This document shows positions 17,602 to 26,278 of a stretch of 64,000 nucleotides of DNA, piece by piece (positions within the stretch are counted from its first letter, which is position 1; every line of letters starts with the position of its first letter). This stretch comes from Paracoccaceae bacterium. GTDB taxonomy: Bacteria; Pseudomonadota; Alphaproteobacteria; Rhodobacterales; Rhodobacteraceae. The stretch covers positions 51,174-115,173 of the forward strand of contig JAPOXR010000060.1 in NCBI GenBank assembly GCA_026706985.1, written 5' to 3'. The notes beneath the pieces were generated by a model that made no database searches, was not told the origin of the DNA, and was given only the letters and a program-made list of their open reading frames with translations. A program made the position numbers and the translations under genes.

Positions 17602-18317
17602 CGCTGTTATCGACCCAGGGCCTTACCAAAAGTTTCGGCGGACTGCATGCGGTGCGAAATGTGGATTTCAACCTTCCCGAGGGCCAGATCCGGGCACTGA
17701 TCGGACCGAACGGCGCCGGAAAATCGACTTTTGTCGGCACCGTGATCGGGCGCCTCAGGGCAAGTTCCGGCGATGTGTTGTTTGATGGCAGAAGCATATC
17801 CCATCTCCCGGCGCACCGCCGGATTGGTCTCGGAATCGCCTATACGTTTCAAATCACCTCGGTGTTTGAGCGGCTTTCCGTGCATGAGAATGTGGCGCTT
17901 GGCGTGCGTCGTTCCGGCGGCAGCGATACCGAAACGGAGCCACGGGTGCGTCAGGCACTATCCCGGACCGGATTGCTGGATCGAGCCGACAGCCATGCGG
18001 GTGATCTCAGCTATGGACATCAGCGGCTTCTGGAAATCGCCATGGGGCTTGGACAGAATCCGAGGCTGTTCATCATGGATGAGCCGACGCAGGGGCTGTC
18101 GGAGAGTGAAATCGCAGAGTTCAAATCGCTCATCCGTTCGCTTGCCGGCGATACCACGATCCTGCTGATTGAACACAATATGAATGTGGTGATGGAAACC
18201 GCCGATATTGTCACGGTGTTGAATTTCGGCGAAGTTCTGGCGGAAGGGTCACCGGCGGAAATCCGCGCTGACCGGCTCGTTCAGGATGCCTATTTCGGGA
18301 CCGTAAGCGGTGCTTGA
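17598..18317 (+). CDS. branched-chain-type ABC transporter ATP-binding protein (LivG-like)
   Basis: 239 residues from ATG 17598, which makes the standard ATGA overlap with the LivM-like gene; ATG 17589 is an alternative, and the longer open frame from 17400 is not used. Walker A reads GPNGAGKSTF, the signature segment is degenerate as usual in this group (LSYGHQRLLEIAMGL), and Walker B is LFIMDEPTQGLS. The C-terminal tail extends past the ATPase core as in LivG. It powers uptake together with the LivF-like ATPase. Confidence 0.93.
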   Translation: MTLLSTQGLTKSFGGLHAVRNVDFNLPEGQIRALIGPNGAGKSTFVGTVIGRLRASSGDVLFDGRSISHLPAHRRIGLGIAYTFQITSVFERLSVHENVALGVRRSGGSDTETEPRVRQALSRTGLLDRADSHAGDLSYGHQRLLEIAMGLGQNPRLFIMDEPTQGLSESEIAEFKSLIRSLAGDTTILLIEHNMNVVMETADIVTVLNFGEVLAEGSPAEIRADRLVQDAYFGTVSGA

Positions 18318-19005
18318 AGCCAGCGGCATTAACGCCGCCTATGGCCGGGTCCAGGTGCTGTTCGGACTGTCTTTCACCGTCGAAGCGGGAGAAGTGCATT
18401 GTCTGATGGGGCGCAACGGTGCCGGAAAATCCACCGCTCTGAAGACAATCATGGGACATCTGCCGCTTCTCTCGGGCAGTATCCGGCTTGACGGGCAGGA
18501 AATCAGTCAGGTTCCGGCGCATGAAATTCCACTGCGGGGCGGCGGTCTGATACCGCAGGGGCGGCGGCTGTTTTCTGAACTGACTGTCGAGGAGAATCTG
18601 CAGATCGGTCTCATGGCCAGGGGCCGGAGCGGCCGTCAGCGCGACGATGTTCTCGATATCTTTCCGAGATTGAGAGAAAGACTGTCGCAACCGGCCGCGA
18701 CCCTGTCCGGCGGAGAACAGCAAATGCTCGCGGTGGCCCGCGCCCTGTGCCTCGACCCTAAATTGCTGCTTCTCGACGAGCCGACCGAAGGCCTGCAACC
18801 CTCAATGATCGAACAGATCCAGCAGGTCATTCTACGGCTCAGGAATGAGGGCGTTGCGATCCTTCTCGTTGAGCAGCGGGTCGATGCGGTGCTGTCGATC
18901 GCCGACCGGATTTCCTTCATCGAAAACGGCCGCATGACCGGAACCGGAACTGTCGATGAGTTGCGCAGCGACAGGCAGGGCTTCTCTGCGCTTCTCGGCG
19001 TCTGA
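18310..19005 (+). CDS. branched-chain-type ABC transporter ATP-binding protein (LivF-like)
   Basis: 231 residues beginning at GTG 18310, eight bases inside the preceding gene. Walker A is GRNGAGKSTAL, the signature LSGGEQQMLAVARAL, Walker B LLLLDEPTEGL. It is the last gene of the liv-type operon. The 79 bases after it up to the convergent permease stop contain no T-tailed hairpin that I could find. Confidence 0.93.
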   Translation: MLEASGINAAYGRVQVLFGLSFTVEAGEVHCLMGRNGAGKSTALKTIMGHLPLLSGSIRLDGQEISQVPAHEIPLRGGGLIPQGRRLFSELTVEENLQIGLMARGRSGRQRDDVLDIFPRLRERLSQPAATLSGGEQQMLAVARALCLDPKLLLLDEPTEGLQPSMIEQIQQVILRLRNEGVAILLVEQRVDAVLSIADRISFIENGRMTGTGTVDELRSDRQGFSALLGV

Positions 19006-19084
19006 ACGGAAGCTCCGCTTACCAACAGGTGGACCCGGTCAGGGGCCTTTCAGCAACTCCGGACAGGAAAACAATTCGATCAGG

Positions 19085-20026
19085 TTAACGCTCCCCCCTT
19101 CGATAGGGAATCATCAACGCCGCCGGCACTTGGGCCCGGCGGGCCACAAGAATCAATGCGACGATGGACAGGAGATACGGCGCCATGAGGAACAGTTGGT
19201 AGGGCACGCCCTCCACGACAGCCTGCAGGCGCAATTGGTAGGCATCGAAAAACGCGAAGAGCAGGGCTCCCAAGAGCGCCTTTCCCGGCCGCCAGGACGC
19301 GAAGACCACGAGGGCGATGCAGATCCAGCCTCGTCCCTGCACCATTCCCGGGAAGAAACTGTTGAAGGCTGCTGTCGTCAGGAACGCGCCGCCCAACGCC
19401 ATGAGTGCGGAGCCTGCCATGACACAGCCGATACGGATGAGCGTTGGATCAAGCCCCTGCGACTCCACCGTGTGAGGGTTCTCCCCGGTCATCCGGATCG
19501 CGAGGCCCAGCGGCGTCCGGGTCAGCACGTATGCCATGACCGCCACAAGCGCGAGCGCCAGATAAGTGGGTGCAGTCTGCGAGAAGAAAACGGGCCCGAG
19601 GAATGCAACCTCCGACAGGATCGGAAAATCAAGCGGGCGAAATGGATCAATCGTCGGTGGGGATTCTCCCACGGTAACGATCAAGCGGTAAAGGTAATAA
19701 GCCAGAGCAGATGCAAACAGTGTTATACCGAGGCCGGACACGTGCTGCGACAAGCCCAGCGGCACGGTCAGGAGCGCATGCAACAGCCCAATGAGCGCCC
19801 CCGCCACCGCTGCAACCAGAATGCCTGTCCAAAGATCCGCACCGAGGAAGACCGTGAGCCAGCCGATCATCGCGCCCATGGTCATGATCCCCTCGATACC
19901 GAGATTCAGGACGCCCGCCCGTTCGCACAAGAGCACGCCAAGCACTCCAAAGATAAGCGGAGTGGCGATGCGAAGCACCGCAGCCCAGAGGCTCGCACTG
20001 AACAAAAGGTCGAGCGATTCAATCAT
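19085..20026 (-). CDS. ABC transporter permease (NupQ/BMP-system type)
   Basis: 313 residues with about eight to nine membrane segments. The family signature GVLLCERAGVLNLGIEGIM is near the N terminus. It is the last gene of a five-gene operon and its ATG overlaps the stop of the other permease by four bases. It resembles the permease at 176 in design, so the window holds two separate BMP-type importers. Confidence 0.92.
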   Translation of the reverse strand: MIESLDLLFSASLWAAVLRIATPLIFGVLGVLLCERAGVLNLGIEGIMTMGAMIGWLTVFLGADLWTGILVAAVAGALIGLLHALLTVPLGLSQHVSGLGITLFASALAYYLYRLIVTVGESPPTIDPFRPLDFPILSEVAFLGPVFFSQTAPTYLALALVAVMAYVLTRTPLGLAIRMTGENPHTVESQGLDPTLIRIGCVMAGSALMALGGAFLTTAAFNSFFPGMVQGRGWICIALVVFASWRPGKALLGALLFAFFDAYQLRLQAVVEGVPYQLFLMAPYLLSIVALILVARRAQVPAALMIPYRRGER

Positions 20027-21072
20027 CGGCGAATTCTGTAGCTGCTGAAGAAGAGCGCAGCCAGCATCGTCAGGAGTGCCAGTGCCACAATGACGTCTGC
20101 GATAAAGGACGGCACACCTGTGGCCCGACTCATCGCATCCGCCCCAACGAAGATCGTGGCCACAAAGACAGCAGCGGCAACAACTCCTGCCGGGTGCAAA
20201 GCGGCCAGCATCGCCACGACAATGCCCGCATATCCGAATCCCGGTGACATGGTGGTGGTCACGCCGCCCGTCACACCCATGACTTCGATGGTTCCGGCCA
20301 GCCCTGCCAAGCCGCCTGAAAGAAGGGCAACGCCGATTACCGTTCTCGGCAGGGAAACACCTGCGAATTCCGCCGCACGCGCGTTGAAGCCGGCAGCCCG
20401 TGCCTCTGTTCCAAAGACGGTACGTGCGAAAATCAACCAGACGACACCTGCCACGGCCACAGCGATCAGCAGACCGATATGAAGCCGCGTTTTCGGGATC
20501 AGGTCCGGCAGACGATAGGTGCCATCGACCGGCACCGATTGCGGCCAGCCGAACGCCAGCGGGTCGCGAAGCGGTCCCTCGATCATCAACCCCACAAACA
20601 GGATCACGACGAAATTCATCAGAAGCGTCGTGACCACTTCGTCGACGCCGTACCGCAATCGCAAATAGGCGGGTCCGCTCAGCAGGAGCGCACCTGCCGC
20701 CATTCCGACAACCAACAGGACGGCGATCCCTATGGCTGAAGGCAGACCCGATATCAGATCATGCCCCACCCAGGCTACGGCCAGTGCGCCGATGTAGAAC
20801 TGCCCTTCCCCGCCGATGTTCCAGAAACGCGCACGAAAGGCAACGGCGGCGGCCAACCCGGTCAGTATAAGTGGGACAGCCCGGGTCAGCATCTCCGTTA
20901 CCGCGAGACGGGAGCCCAAAGCGCCGCGCAGCATCTCCAGGTAGGCCCAGAGCGGGTTCACACCAGCTGCAATGATCAGCGCGGCAGACAGGGCCAATGC
21001 CGCACCGACAGCGGCGAACGGTGCACTTACCGCCAGAGCCCAAGGCACGTTTGCGCGTCTTTCAAATCGCAT
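20023..21072 (-). CDS. ABC transporter permease (NupP/BMP-system type)
   Basis: 349 residues, polytopic; typical for the first permease of BMP-type importers. FRARFWNIGGEGQFYIGALAV and LRYGVDEVVTTLLMNFV are the characteristic segments. It starts three bases after the ATPase stop and overlaps the second permease by four bases. Confidence 0.92.
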   Translation of the reverse strand: MRFERRANVPWALAVSAPFAAVGAALALSAALIIAAGVNPLWAYLEMLRGALGSRLAVTEMLTRAVPLILTGLAAAVAFRARFWNIGGEGQFYIGALAVAWVGHDLISGLPSAIGIAVLLVVGMAAGALLLSGPAYLRLRYGVDEVVTTLLMNFVVILFVGLMIEGPLRDPLAFGWPQSVPVDGTYRLPDLIPKTRLHIGLLIAVAVAGVVWLIFARTVFGTEARAAGFNARAAEFAGVSLPRTVIGVALLSGGLAGLAGTIEVMGVTGGVTTTMSPGFGYAGIVVAMLAALHPAGVVAAAVFVATIFVGADAMSRATGVPSFIADVIVALALLTMLAALFFSSYRIRR

Positions 21073-21075
21073 TGC

Positions 21076-22581
21076 CTAGTTCTCCCAAACGCCGGCCATC
21101 ATCAGGCCGAGACGGCGGGAGTCGGACTCCTCCACTGCCACCGGCCGCGACAGGCGTCCCCCGACGATGGCCTGCAACCGGTCGGACAGGTCCACGGCCT
21201 CTTCAAGGTCTTCCGTGATGAGGATCGTCGCCGCACCCGCTTCCCGCGCGGCAAGGAGTTTGGCGTGCACAGCGGCAATCGCACCCTCATCAAGGCCGCG
21301 CGTGGGCTGATTGGCAATGATGACCTTCGGTGCAGCCGCCAACGCCCGGCCAAGGATCAGCTTCTGCATATTGCCACCTGAGAGCAGACTGATACGCATC
21401 TCAGGTGTGGCACCGCGAACATCGAACAGTTTGATGAGATCCGCCGCATGGCTCCGCGCCGCACTGCGCCGGACGAAGCCGCGGGTAGAAAATTCGGGTG
21501 TTGCCAATTGTTCCAACACGACGTTTTCCCAGACCGGCAATTCTCCTACAACTCCTTCCGCATGGCGGTCCTCCGGGATTCGTCCAACCCCCGCGGCAAT
21601 GAATGCGCGCGGCCCCAACCCGCCAATCTCACGACCCTCCAATGTGAGCCGCCCGGTCGCCGGTGCCGCGACTCCCGAAAGAAGGGCCCCAAGAGCCACC
21701 TGCCCGTTACCGGAAACTCCCACAATGCCGAGAATCTCTCCGGCGTGAGCCGTGAAAGATACATTGTTCAGCGCGGGCTTGCCGTCGAGATGAACTGTAA
21801 CCTCTTCGGCCGCCAGCAGCGGCGCCCCAATTGAATGAGCCTCCCGTTTGGGTCGCGTTACCCGGCTTCCGACCATGAGTTCGGCCAGTTCCTCGGGCGA
21901 GGTATCGGAATTCGCGCGTTCGGCCACTTTCCTGCCTCCCCTCAGGATAGCGATCCGGTCGGAGGCAGCCATGACTTCGCTCAGCTTGTGACTGATGAAA
22001 ATGATCGACAGACCCTGCCGGGTCATGCTTCGCAGGATATCGAACAGGCGCTCCGCCTCGGTCCGGGTAAGGACAGCGGTAGGTTCGTCCAGGATCAGGA
22101 TCCGCGCGCCACGGTAAAGCGCTTTGAGGATTTCGACACGCTGGCGTTCTCCGACCGAAAGACCGGATACACGGGCATCCGGGTCGGTTTTCAGGCCGAA
22201 TTTCTCAGACAGGGCAAGCAGTCGGATGCGACCCTCGTCACGACGGCTTCTGACTCGAATCAGCGGTTCCGATCCAAGCATCACATTGTCGAGGACACTC
22301 AGGTTACCCGCCAGCGTGAAGTGTTGGTGCACCATGCCAACACCGGCCTGAATGGCGGAACGGGGGCGACCCGGCGGCAACGTCTGCCCGAAGACATTCA
22401 CGGTGCCCTCATCGGCGGCGTAATGGCCGAAGAGGATGTTCATCAAAGTTGTTTTGCCGGCACCGTTTTCGCCCAGGAGCGCGAGAATCTCGCCGTTTTT
22501 CAACTCCAGCGTCACATCGTCATTGGCGGTCAATCCGCCGAAGCGCTTTGTTATCCGGTCAAGATGTAAAACCGTGCTCAT
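21076..22581 (-). CDS. ABC transporter ATP-binding protein with two ABC domains (NupO type)
   Basis: 501 residues holding two ABC cassettes in tandem. The first has Walker A GENGAGKTTLM, signature LSVGERQRVEILKAL and Walker B ILILDEPTAVL. The second has a reduced Walker A (GVSGNGQVALG, lacking the Lys) and signature LLSGGNMQKLILGRAL, as is normal for sugar/nucleoside-type ATPases with one active site. It starts with an ATGA overlap with the amidase stop, which places the amidase inside the transporter operon. Confidence 0.95.
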   Translation of the reverse strand: MSTVLHLDRITKRFGGLTANDDVTLELKNGEILALLGENGAGKTTLMNILFGHYAADEGTVNVFGQTLPPGRPRSAIQAGVGMVHQHFTLAGNLSVLDNVMLGSEPLIRVRSRRDEGRIRLLALSEKFGLKTDPDARVSGLSVGERQRVEILKALYRGARILILDEPTAVLTRTEAERLFDILRSMTRQGLSIIFISHKLSEVMAASDRIAILRGGRKVAERANSDTSPEELAELMVGSRVTRPKREAHSIGAPLLAAEEVTVHLDGKPALNNVSFTAHAGEILGIVGVSGNGQVALGALLSGVAAPATGRLTLEGREIGGLGPRAFIAAGVGRIPEDRHAEGVVGELPVWENVVLEQLATPEFSTRGFVRRSAARSHAADLIKLFDVRGATPEMRISLLSGGNMQKLILGRALAAAPKVIIANQPTRGLDEGAIAAVHAKLLAAREAGAATILITEDLEEAVDLSDRLQAIVGGRLSRPVAVEESDSRRLGLMMAGVWEN

Positions 22582-23936
22582 TCCGCTATCCCGGCGACGG
22601 GAAAGGGAAATGGGATCCGCGGCAGGGCCGGCAGGATCCGCGAGGCAAGCGCCAGAAGAGCGCGGTCGGACTGCTGCGGGCCGATGATCTGCACCCCGCG
22701 TGGGAGGCCGTCCAACATGGCTGCCGGCATGGCCAGCGACGGAAGGCCTGCAAGATTGGCGAGCGCCGCGCAGGGCGCCATTGCCTCCATACGCTGCAAA
22801 TGCCTTTCAAGGTCTGTATGGTCGGTAGGAAAGTGGCCGGTCAGGGGCGGGGGACCGGAAAGGACAGGCATCAGTACCGCATCGCACCGCGACAGCAGCG
22901 CAGTGTGCGTGGCATTCGACAATTCCGCCAGCCGGTTGGTCACAGCAAAGATTTCGATCCCTGACATCGCACGGCCTCTCGCCCTGTTCGCGGCGGCCAG
23001 TGGGCTGATTTCGCTGTCCGCAACCTCCAGTGAATCCAGGCTGGCGGCGAGAGCGACGGCGAGAATCTCTCCGATCAGTAAGAGGACATCCTGCCCCAGC
23101 TCCTCCGGTGCCTCCTTGGCCACGACCTCGCATTCCGCATCAGCCAGATAGTCCGAAACCCGCGCAGCGGCGGCGGCCTCACCGGATTCGCATGCCGGAG
23201 GTATTGCCAGCCCGATCACCGGCACATCCGGCAGCCGGGCCTCGGCCTCTGTCAGACATGTCATCTCGAAAGCTGTCGCGACATCCCTGAGCGACCGGGC
23301 CAGGACTCCCTCGGATGCGATTCCCATCAGGTGGTTTGCGAAGATCGGTCCTGCCACCACTGCTCCGCGCGAGGGTTTCAATCCCCAGAGACCGCATGCC
23401 GCGGCCGGCACACGAAGGGAACCCGCCGCGTCGGTGGCGTGGGCAATGGAAACGATACCGCCCGCCACCGCCGCCGCAGCGCCGCCGGACGAACCTCCCG
23501 GAGTTCGATCGGTATCGAACGGATTCCGCGCCACGGGCCCTTGCGGCGGTTCGGCACTGAATGCAAAGCCAAACTCGGGAACGGTCGAAAGACCGATGGG
23601 TGCCAATCCACCGGCCCGAAACGCGCATGTCAGACGACCCTCGGTCTCCCGATCCGTGGCAGGCAGTCGCCGCCGCAGCGCTTCAGACCCCAGACCCTGC
23701 CGCAGGCCGGCCACCGGGGCACCGAGGTCCTTGGCCAGCATTGGAACGCCGGCGAAGGGGCCACCCGTGGCTGCACCCTCCTCCGCCATGCGCAAGGCCT
23801 CGCTCCTAGGGAGCAAGGCTACGACCGCCCCGAGATCCCCGCGCGTTACGGCCGCATCATATGTGGCATCCACGACAGCCTGCGGGCTGACCGCACCTGC
23901 GGAAATCGCCTCTGCCAGCGCCGTCGCGTCCGCCAC
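22578..23936 (-). CDS. amidase-signature family hydrolase
   Basis: 452 residues starting at GTG 23936. The amidase-signature triad is visible: Lys in PMLAKDLG, the cis-Ser in GGSSGGAAAAVAGG, and the nucleophile Ser in DAAGSLRVPAAACG. It would hydrolyse a carboxamide or related bond in the cytoplasm. It lies between the binding protein (14 bases upstream) and the ATPase (overlap), so the imported ligand is probably an amide that is cleaved after entry. Family members include broad-range amidases, aryl-amide hydrolases and allophanate hydrolases; the sequence does not choose among them. Confidence 0.92.
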   Translation of the reverse strand: MADATALAEAISAGAVSPQAVVDATYDAAVTRGDLGAVVALLPRSEALRMAEEGAATGGPFAGVPMLAKDLGAPVAGLRQGLGSEALRRRLPATDRETEGRLTCAFRAGGLAPIGLSTVPEFGFAFSAEPPQGPVARNPFDTDRTPGGSSGGAAAAVAGGIVSIAHATDAAGSLRVPAAACGLWGLKPSRGAVVAGPIFANHLMGIASEGVLARSLRDVATAFEMTCLTEAEARLPDVPVIGLAIPPACESGEAAAAARVSDYLADAECEVVAKEAPEELGQDVLLLIGEILAVALAASLDSLEVADSEISPLAAANRARGRAMSGIEIFAVTNRLAELSNATHTALLSRCDAVLMPVLSGPPPLTGHFPTDHTDLERHLQRMEAMAPCAALANLAGLPSLAMPAAMLDGLPRGVQIIGPQQSDRALLALASRILPALPRIPFPFPVAGIAE

Positions 23937-23950
23937 ACTTCCGAAACCGC

Positions 23951-24934
23951 TCAGGCGGGCTCGGCGGGATCGATCGGAACCTCGAAGCTGCCCGCCTCGA
24001 TCATCGCCTGCCTTGCCTCCATGGCCGGAATTGCTCCTGCCGGCACCATGTCTTTCACATAGACAAGCTCATTGCCTCCATGCGCCATGAAGGAATACTC
24101 GGTGTAGTCACGCCCCACCGGGTTGCCCGCCTGCACATCGGCCACGGCTGCCGCGATGGTGGGCCCGTAATTCCAGATCGCGTTGGCGAAAACAGTGTCG
24201 GGATAACGCGGGGTGTAGTCGATCAGGCTGCCGATAGCCTTCACACCGCGTGCCTGCGCTCCATCCGCCGTGCCGATGCGCTCGCCGAAGAGGATGTCGG
24301 CACCGGCATCGATCTGGGCAATCGCGGCTTCCTGCGCGCGTGCCGGGTCGAACCAGGCACCGATGAAGCTGTTAAGAAAGGTGGCGCCGGGGTTCACCTC
24401 GCTGACACCCATGCGGAATGCGTTGATCAACAGGTTCACCTCCGGGATCGGATAGCCGCCGACTGAACCGTAGACGTTGCTCTCAGACATGGTCCCGGCG
24501 AGCATGCCGGCGAGAAAGGCGGCTTCGTGGTTACGGGTGCCGAACACGCCGAAATTGTCGCCCTGCGGTCCGCCGGAGGATCCCATAAGAAACGCCGTGT
24601 CGGCATAGTCGGTCGCCACCTCACGGGCCTCGCGTTCGACGGCATAGGACTCGCCCCAAATCAGTTGCATTCCGGCATCCGCGTATTCGCGCATGGCACG
24701 CGGATAGTCGGTAGCCGCGACACCTTCGGAAAACTCGTAACTGATCAGACCCGCGCCGGCGGCTTCCTGCATGGCAAGGTGGATGCGGCTGTTCCAGGCA
24801 TTTTCGACCGGGCTGGCATGCACACCGGCAACGCGGAGCGCAGCCTGCGCATGCGCACGGCGAAGATATGCGGGCAGAGCCAGCGCAGCTGCGGCGCCTG
24901 CCAACATAGTGCGGCGGGTGATTGTGAGGGTCAT
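23951..24934 (-). CDS. BMP-family ABC transporter substrate-binding protein
   Basis: 327 residues. The N terminus looks like a twin-arginine signal (ITRRTMLAGAAAALALPAYL, cleavage near AHAQA). Family motifs include GMQLIWGESYAVE, GSVGGYPIPEVNLLINAFRMG and a FIGAWFDPARAQEAA stretch. A clear ribosome site (GAAAGGATACAGCT) precedes ATG 24934. It is first in the operon binding protein-amidase-ATPase-permease-permease. It is clearly different from the binding protein at 1160. Confidence 0.9.
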   Translation of the reverse strand: MTLTITRRTMLAGAAAALALPAYLRRAHAQAALRVAGVHASPVENAWNSRIHLAMQEAAGAGLISYEFSEGVAATDYPRAMREYADAGMQLIWGESYAVEREAREVATDYADTAFLMGSSGGPQGDNFGVFGTRNHEAAFLAGMLAGTMSESNVYGSVGGYPIPEVNLLINAFRMGVSEVNPGATFLNSFIGAWFDPARAQEAAIAQIDAGADILFGERIGTADGAQARGVKAIGSLIDYTPRYPDTVFANAIWNYGPTIAAAVADVQAGNPVGRDYTEYSFMAHGGNELVYVKDMVPAGAIPAMEARQAMIEAGSFEVPIDPAEPA

Positions 24935-25261
24935 AGCTGTATCCTTTCAAACAATTGTCGACAGATTTCGATCAAAACAAACAGGATTTCGCACGGCAGG
25001 CCGATCGGCAGAAGGCGGTACGGTGAATTGGTCGGTTGCGTCGGAATCAAGCACCGGAATCATTTCGGGGATGTAGATCGGCCGGCACCCGTCGGGAAGA
25101 GGCAACGCGCACAATAACCGGACACACATGCGGAATCCCCTCCATATTTGACCAAATGATAAAACAGGATGAAATGTGACACAATGTCGGTTATCAACTG
25201 CGATGACCGCAGTGAATCGTGCCAGAGTGCCAAACACAGAATCCGGCGCAAATTCGGAATA
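24935..25261 (-). promoter_or_regulatory. leader and promoter region of the BMP/amidase operon
   Basis: 327 bases between the ferredoxin reductase stop and the binding-protein start. Reading the minus strand, an interrupted palindrome ATTTG-N2-CAAAT lies at 25146-25157 and looks like an operator. A six-base hairpin (25197-25213) lies closer to the reductase end and lacks a T run. A small open frame occupies 24947-25129. No known riboswitch core could be recognised. Confidence 0.4.
24947..25129 (-). CDS. possible leader ORF (60 aa), uncertain
   Basis: ATG 25129 is preceded at eight bases by GGAGGGG, one of the strongest ribosome sites in the window, and the frame runs 60 codons to a stop 12 bases before the binding-protein ATG. 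The product contains GCRPIYIPEMIPVLDSD and four Cys; no family is recognised and there is no signal peptide. It could be a leader peptide, the end of a decayed gene, or chance. Confidence 0.3.
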   Translation of the reverse strand: MCVRLLCALPLPDGCRPIYIPEMIPVLDSDATDQFTVPPSADRPAVRNPVCFDRNLSTIV

Positions 25262-26101
25262 CTAACCGACGAAAGCGCGTTCGATGACAAAGTCCGCCGG
25301 CGAACTGTTGGAGCCTTCGGTGAAGCTGTCGGCTTCAAGCAGCGATTTCATATCCTTGAGCAGGGCCATCGCGCCACAGATCATGCATCTGTCTGATTTT
25401 GCATCGAGGCCGGGAATACCCAATTCCCGGAACAGTTCACCGGACTGAACTAAGTCTGTGATTCGGCCCATCCTATCTGAAGTTTCGCGTGTCGTTGTCG
25501 GATAGTGGATCAGCCGTGCCTCGGCTTCCTCACCCACCAACGGGTCTTCCCGTGCCGCCGCGACCAACTCAAACCCGTAGGCAAGCTCGGCCACCTCACG
25601 GCAGGTATGTGTGAGGATAACCGTTTCAAATTTTTCGTAAGTTTCCGGATCGCGGATCAGGGAAGCGAATGGCGCGATTCCGGTGCCCGAGGAATACAGG
25701 AACAACCGCTTGCCCGCGAGCAATGCGTCATTGACCAGGGTGCCGGTGGGTTTCGGGCGCATGAGGATGGTGTCGCCCGGGGTGATTTTCTGGAGATCCC
25801 GGGTCAGCGGGCCATCCGGAACCTTGATGGAAAAGAATTCGATCTCATCATCCCAGCTGGGGCTGGCAATGGAATAGGCGCGGTAAATCGGTCGTTTCGC
25901 ATTGGGAAGCCCGATCATGACGAATTCACCGGATCTGAAGCGAAATGATCTCGGCCGTGTCATGCGAAACATGAACAACCTGTCTGTATAGTGACGCACC
26001 GAGGTCACGGTCTCGGCAAAGACTCCCGCGGGAATTGGGAATTCTTCGCCCGGAAAGGGCTTGGCAGACGCATCGTTGCCGACTTGTGCGTACTCGCTCA
26101 A
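25262..26101 (-). CDS. fpr: ferredoxin--NADP+ reductase
   Basis: 279 residues if the TTG at 26101 is used; no ATG or GTG occurs before the conserved core, which starts about residue 23 (PAGVFAETVTSVRHYTDRLF). FAD-binding RAYSIASPSW, NADP-site SSGTGIAPFASLIRDPETY and the CMICGAMALLKDMK segment are all in place, and the end ERAFVG fits the alphaproteobacterial class that uses FAD/NADP(H) to reduce ferredoxin or flavodoxin. It is divergent from the enamidase gene. Besides housekeeping roles it could supply low-potential electrons to the Fe-S reductase encoded at 33753. Confidence 0.9.
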   Translation of the reverse strand: MSEYAQVGNDASAKPFPGEEFPIPAGVFAETVTSVRHYTDRLFMFRMTRPRSFRFRSGEFVMIGLPNAKRPIYRAYSIASPSWDDEIEFFSIKVPDGPLTRDLQKITPGDTILMRPKPTGTLVNDALLAGKRLFLYSSGTGIAPFASLIRDPETYEKFETVILTHTCREVAELAYGFELVAAAREDPLVGEEAEARLIHYPTTTRETSDRMGRITDLVQSGELFRELGIPGLDAKSDRCMICGAMALLKDMKSLLEADSFTEGSNSSPADFVIERAFVG

Positions 26102-26216
26102 TTCCAGAATTCCGAATTAATGATCCGCCGGACAACTGTTGTCAGGTGGAATGACCAACGAATCGCATAGGAGGCGGCAGGATGCGTGTCAACGGAATTT
26201 GCCGTCCGTTGCCGGA

Positions 26217-26244
26217 TTGAACAGCCCCGGTAGAACGCTACAAT
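26217..26244 (+). promoter_or_regulatory. sigma-70-type promoter for the enamidase gene
   Basis: TTGAAC (26217-26222) and TACAAT (26239-26244) are separated by 16 bases, 35 bases ahead of ATG 26279. A ribosome site (AAAGGAAAGGGCT) follows. Seen by eye only. Confidence 0.5.
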
Positions 26245-26278
26245 CGAAACGCCTGGCAAGCTTGAAAAGGAAAGGGCT

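Noticed and set aside
18310..19084. Intrinsic terminator after the liv-type operon
   Set aside because: No hairpin with a T run could be found between 19006 and 19084.
18956..20041. 361-codon plus-strand frame over the convergent permease
   Set aside because: Shadow frame covering a BMP-type permease; no signal, no domain, Arg/Gln/His-rich.
19085..24934. Horizontal transfer of the BMP/amidase operon
   Set aside because: The base and codon flavour seems slightly different from neighbours by eye, but no flanking mobile genes or repeats were seen and no composition could be computed.
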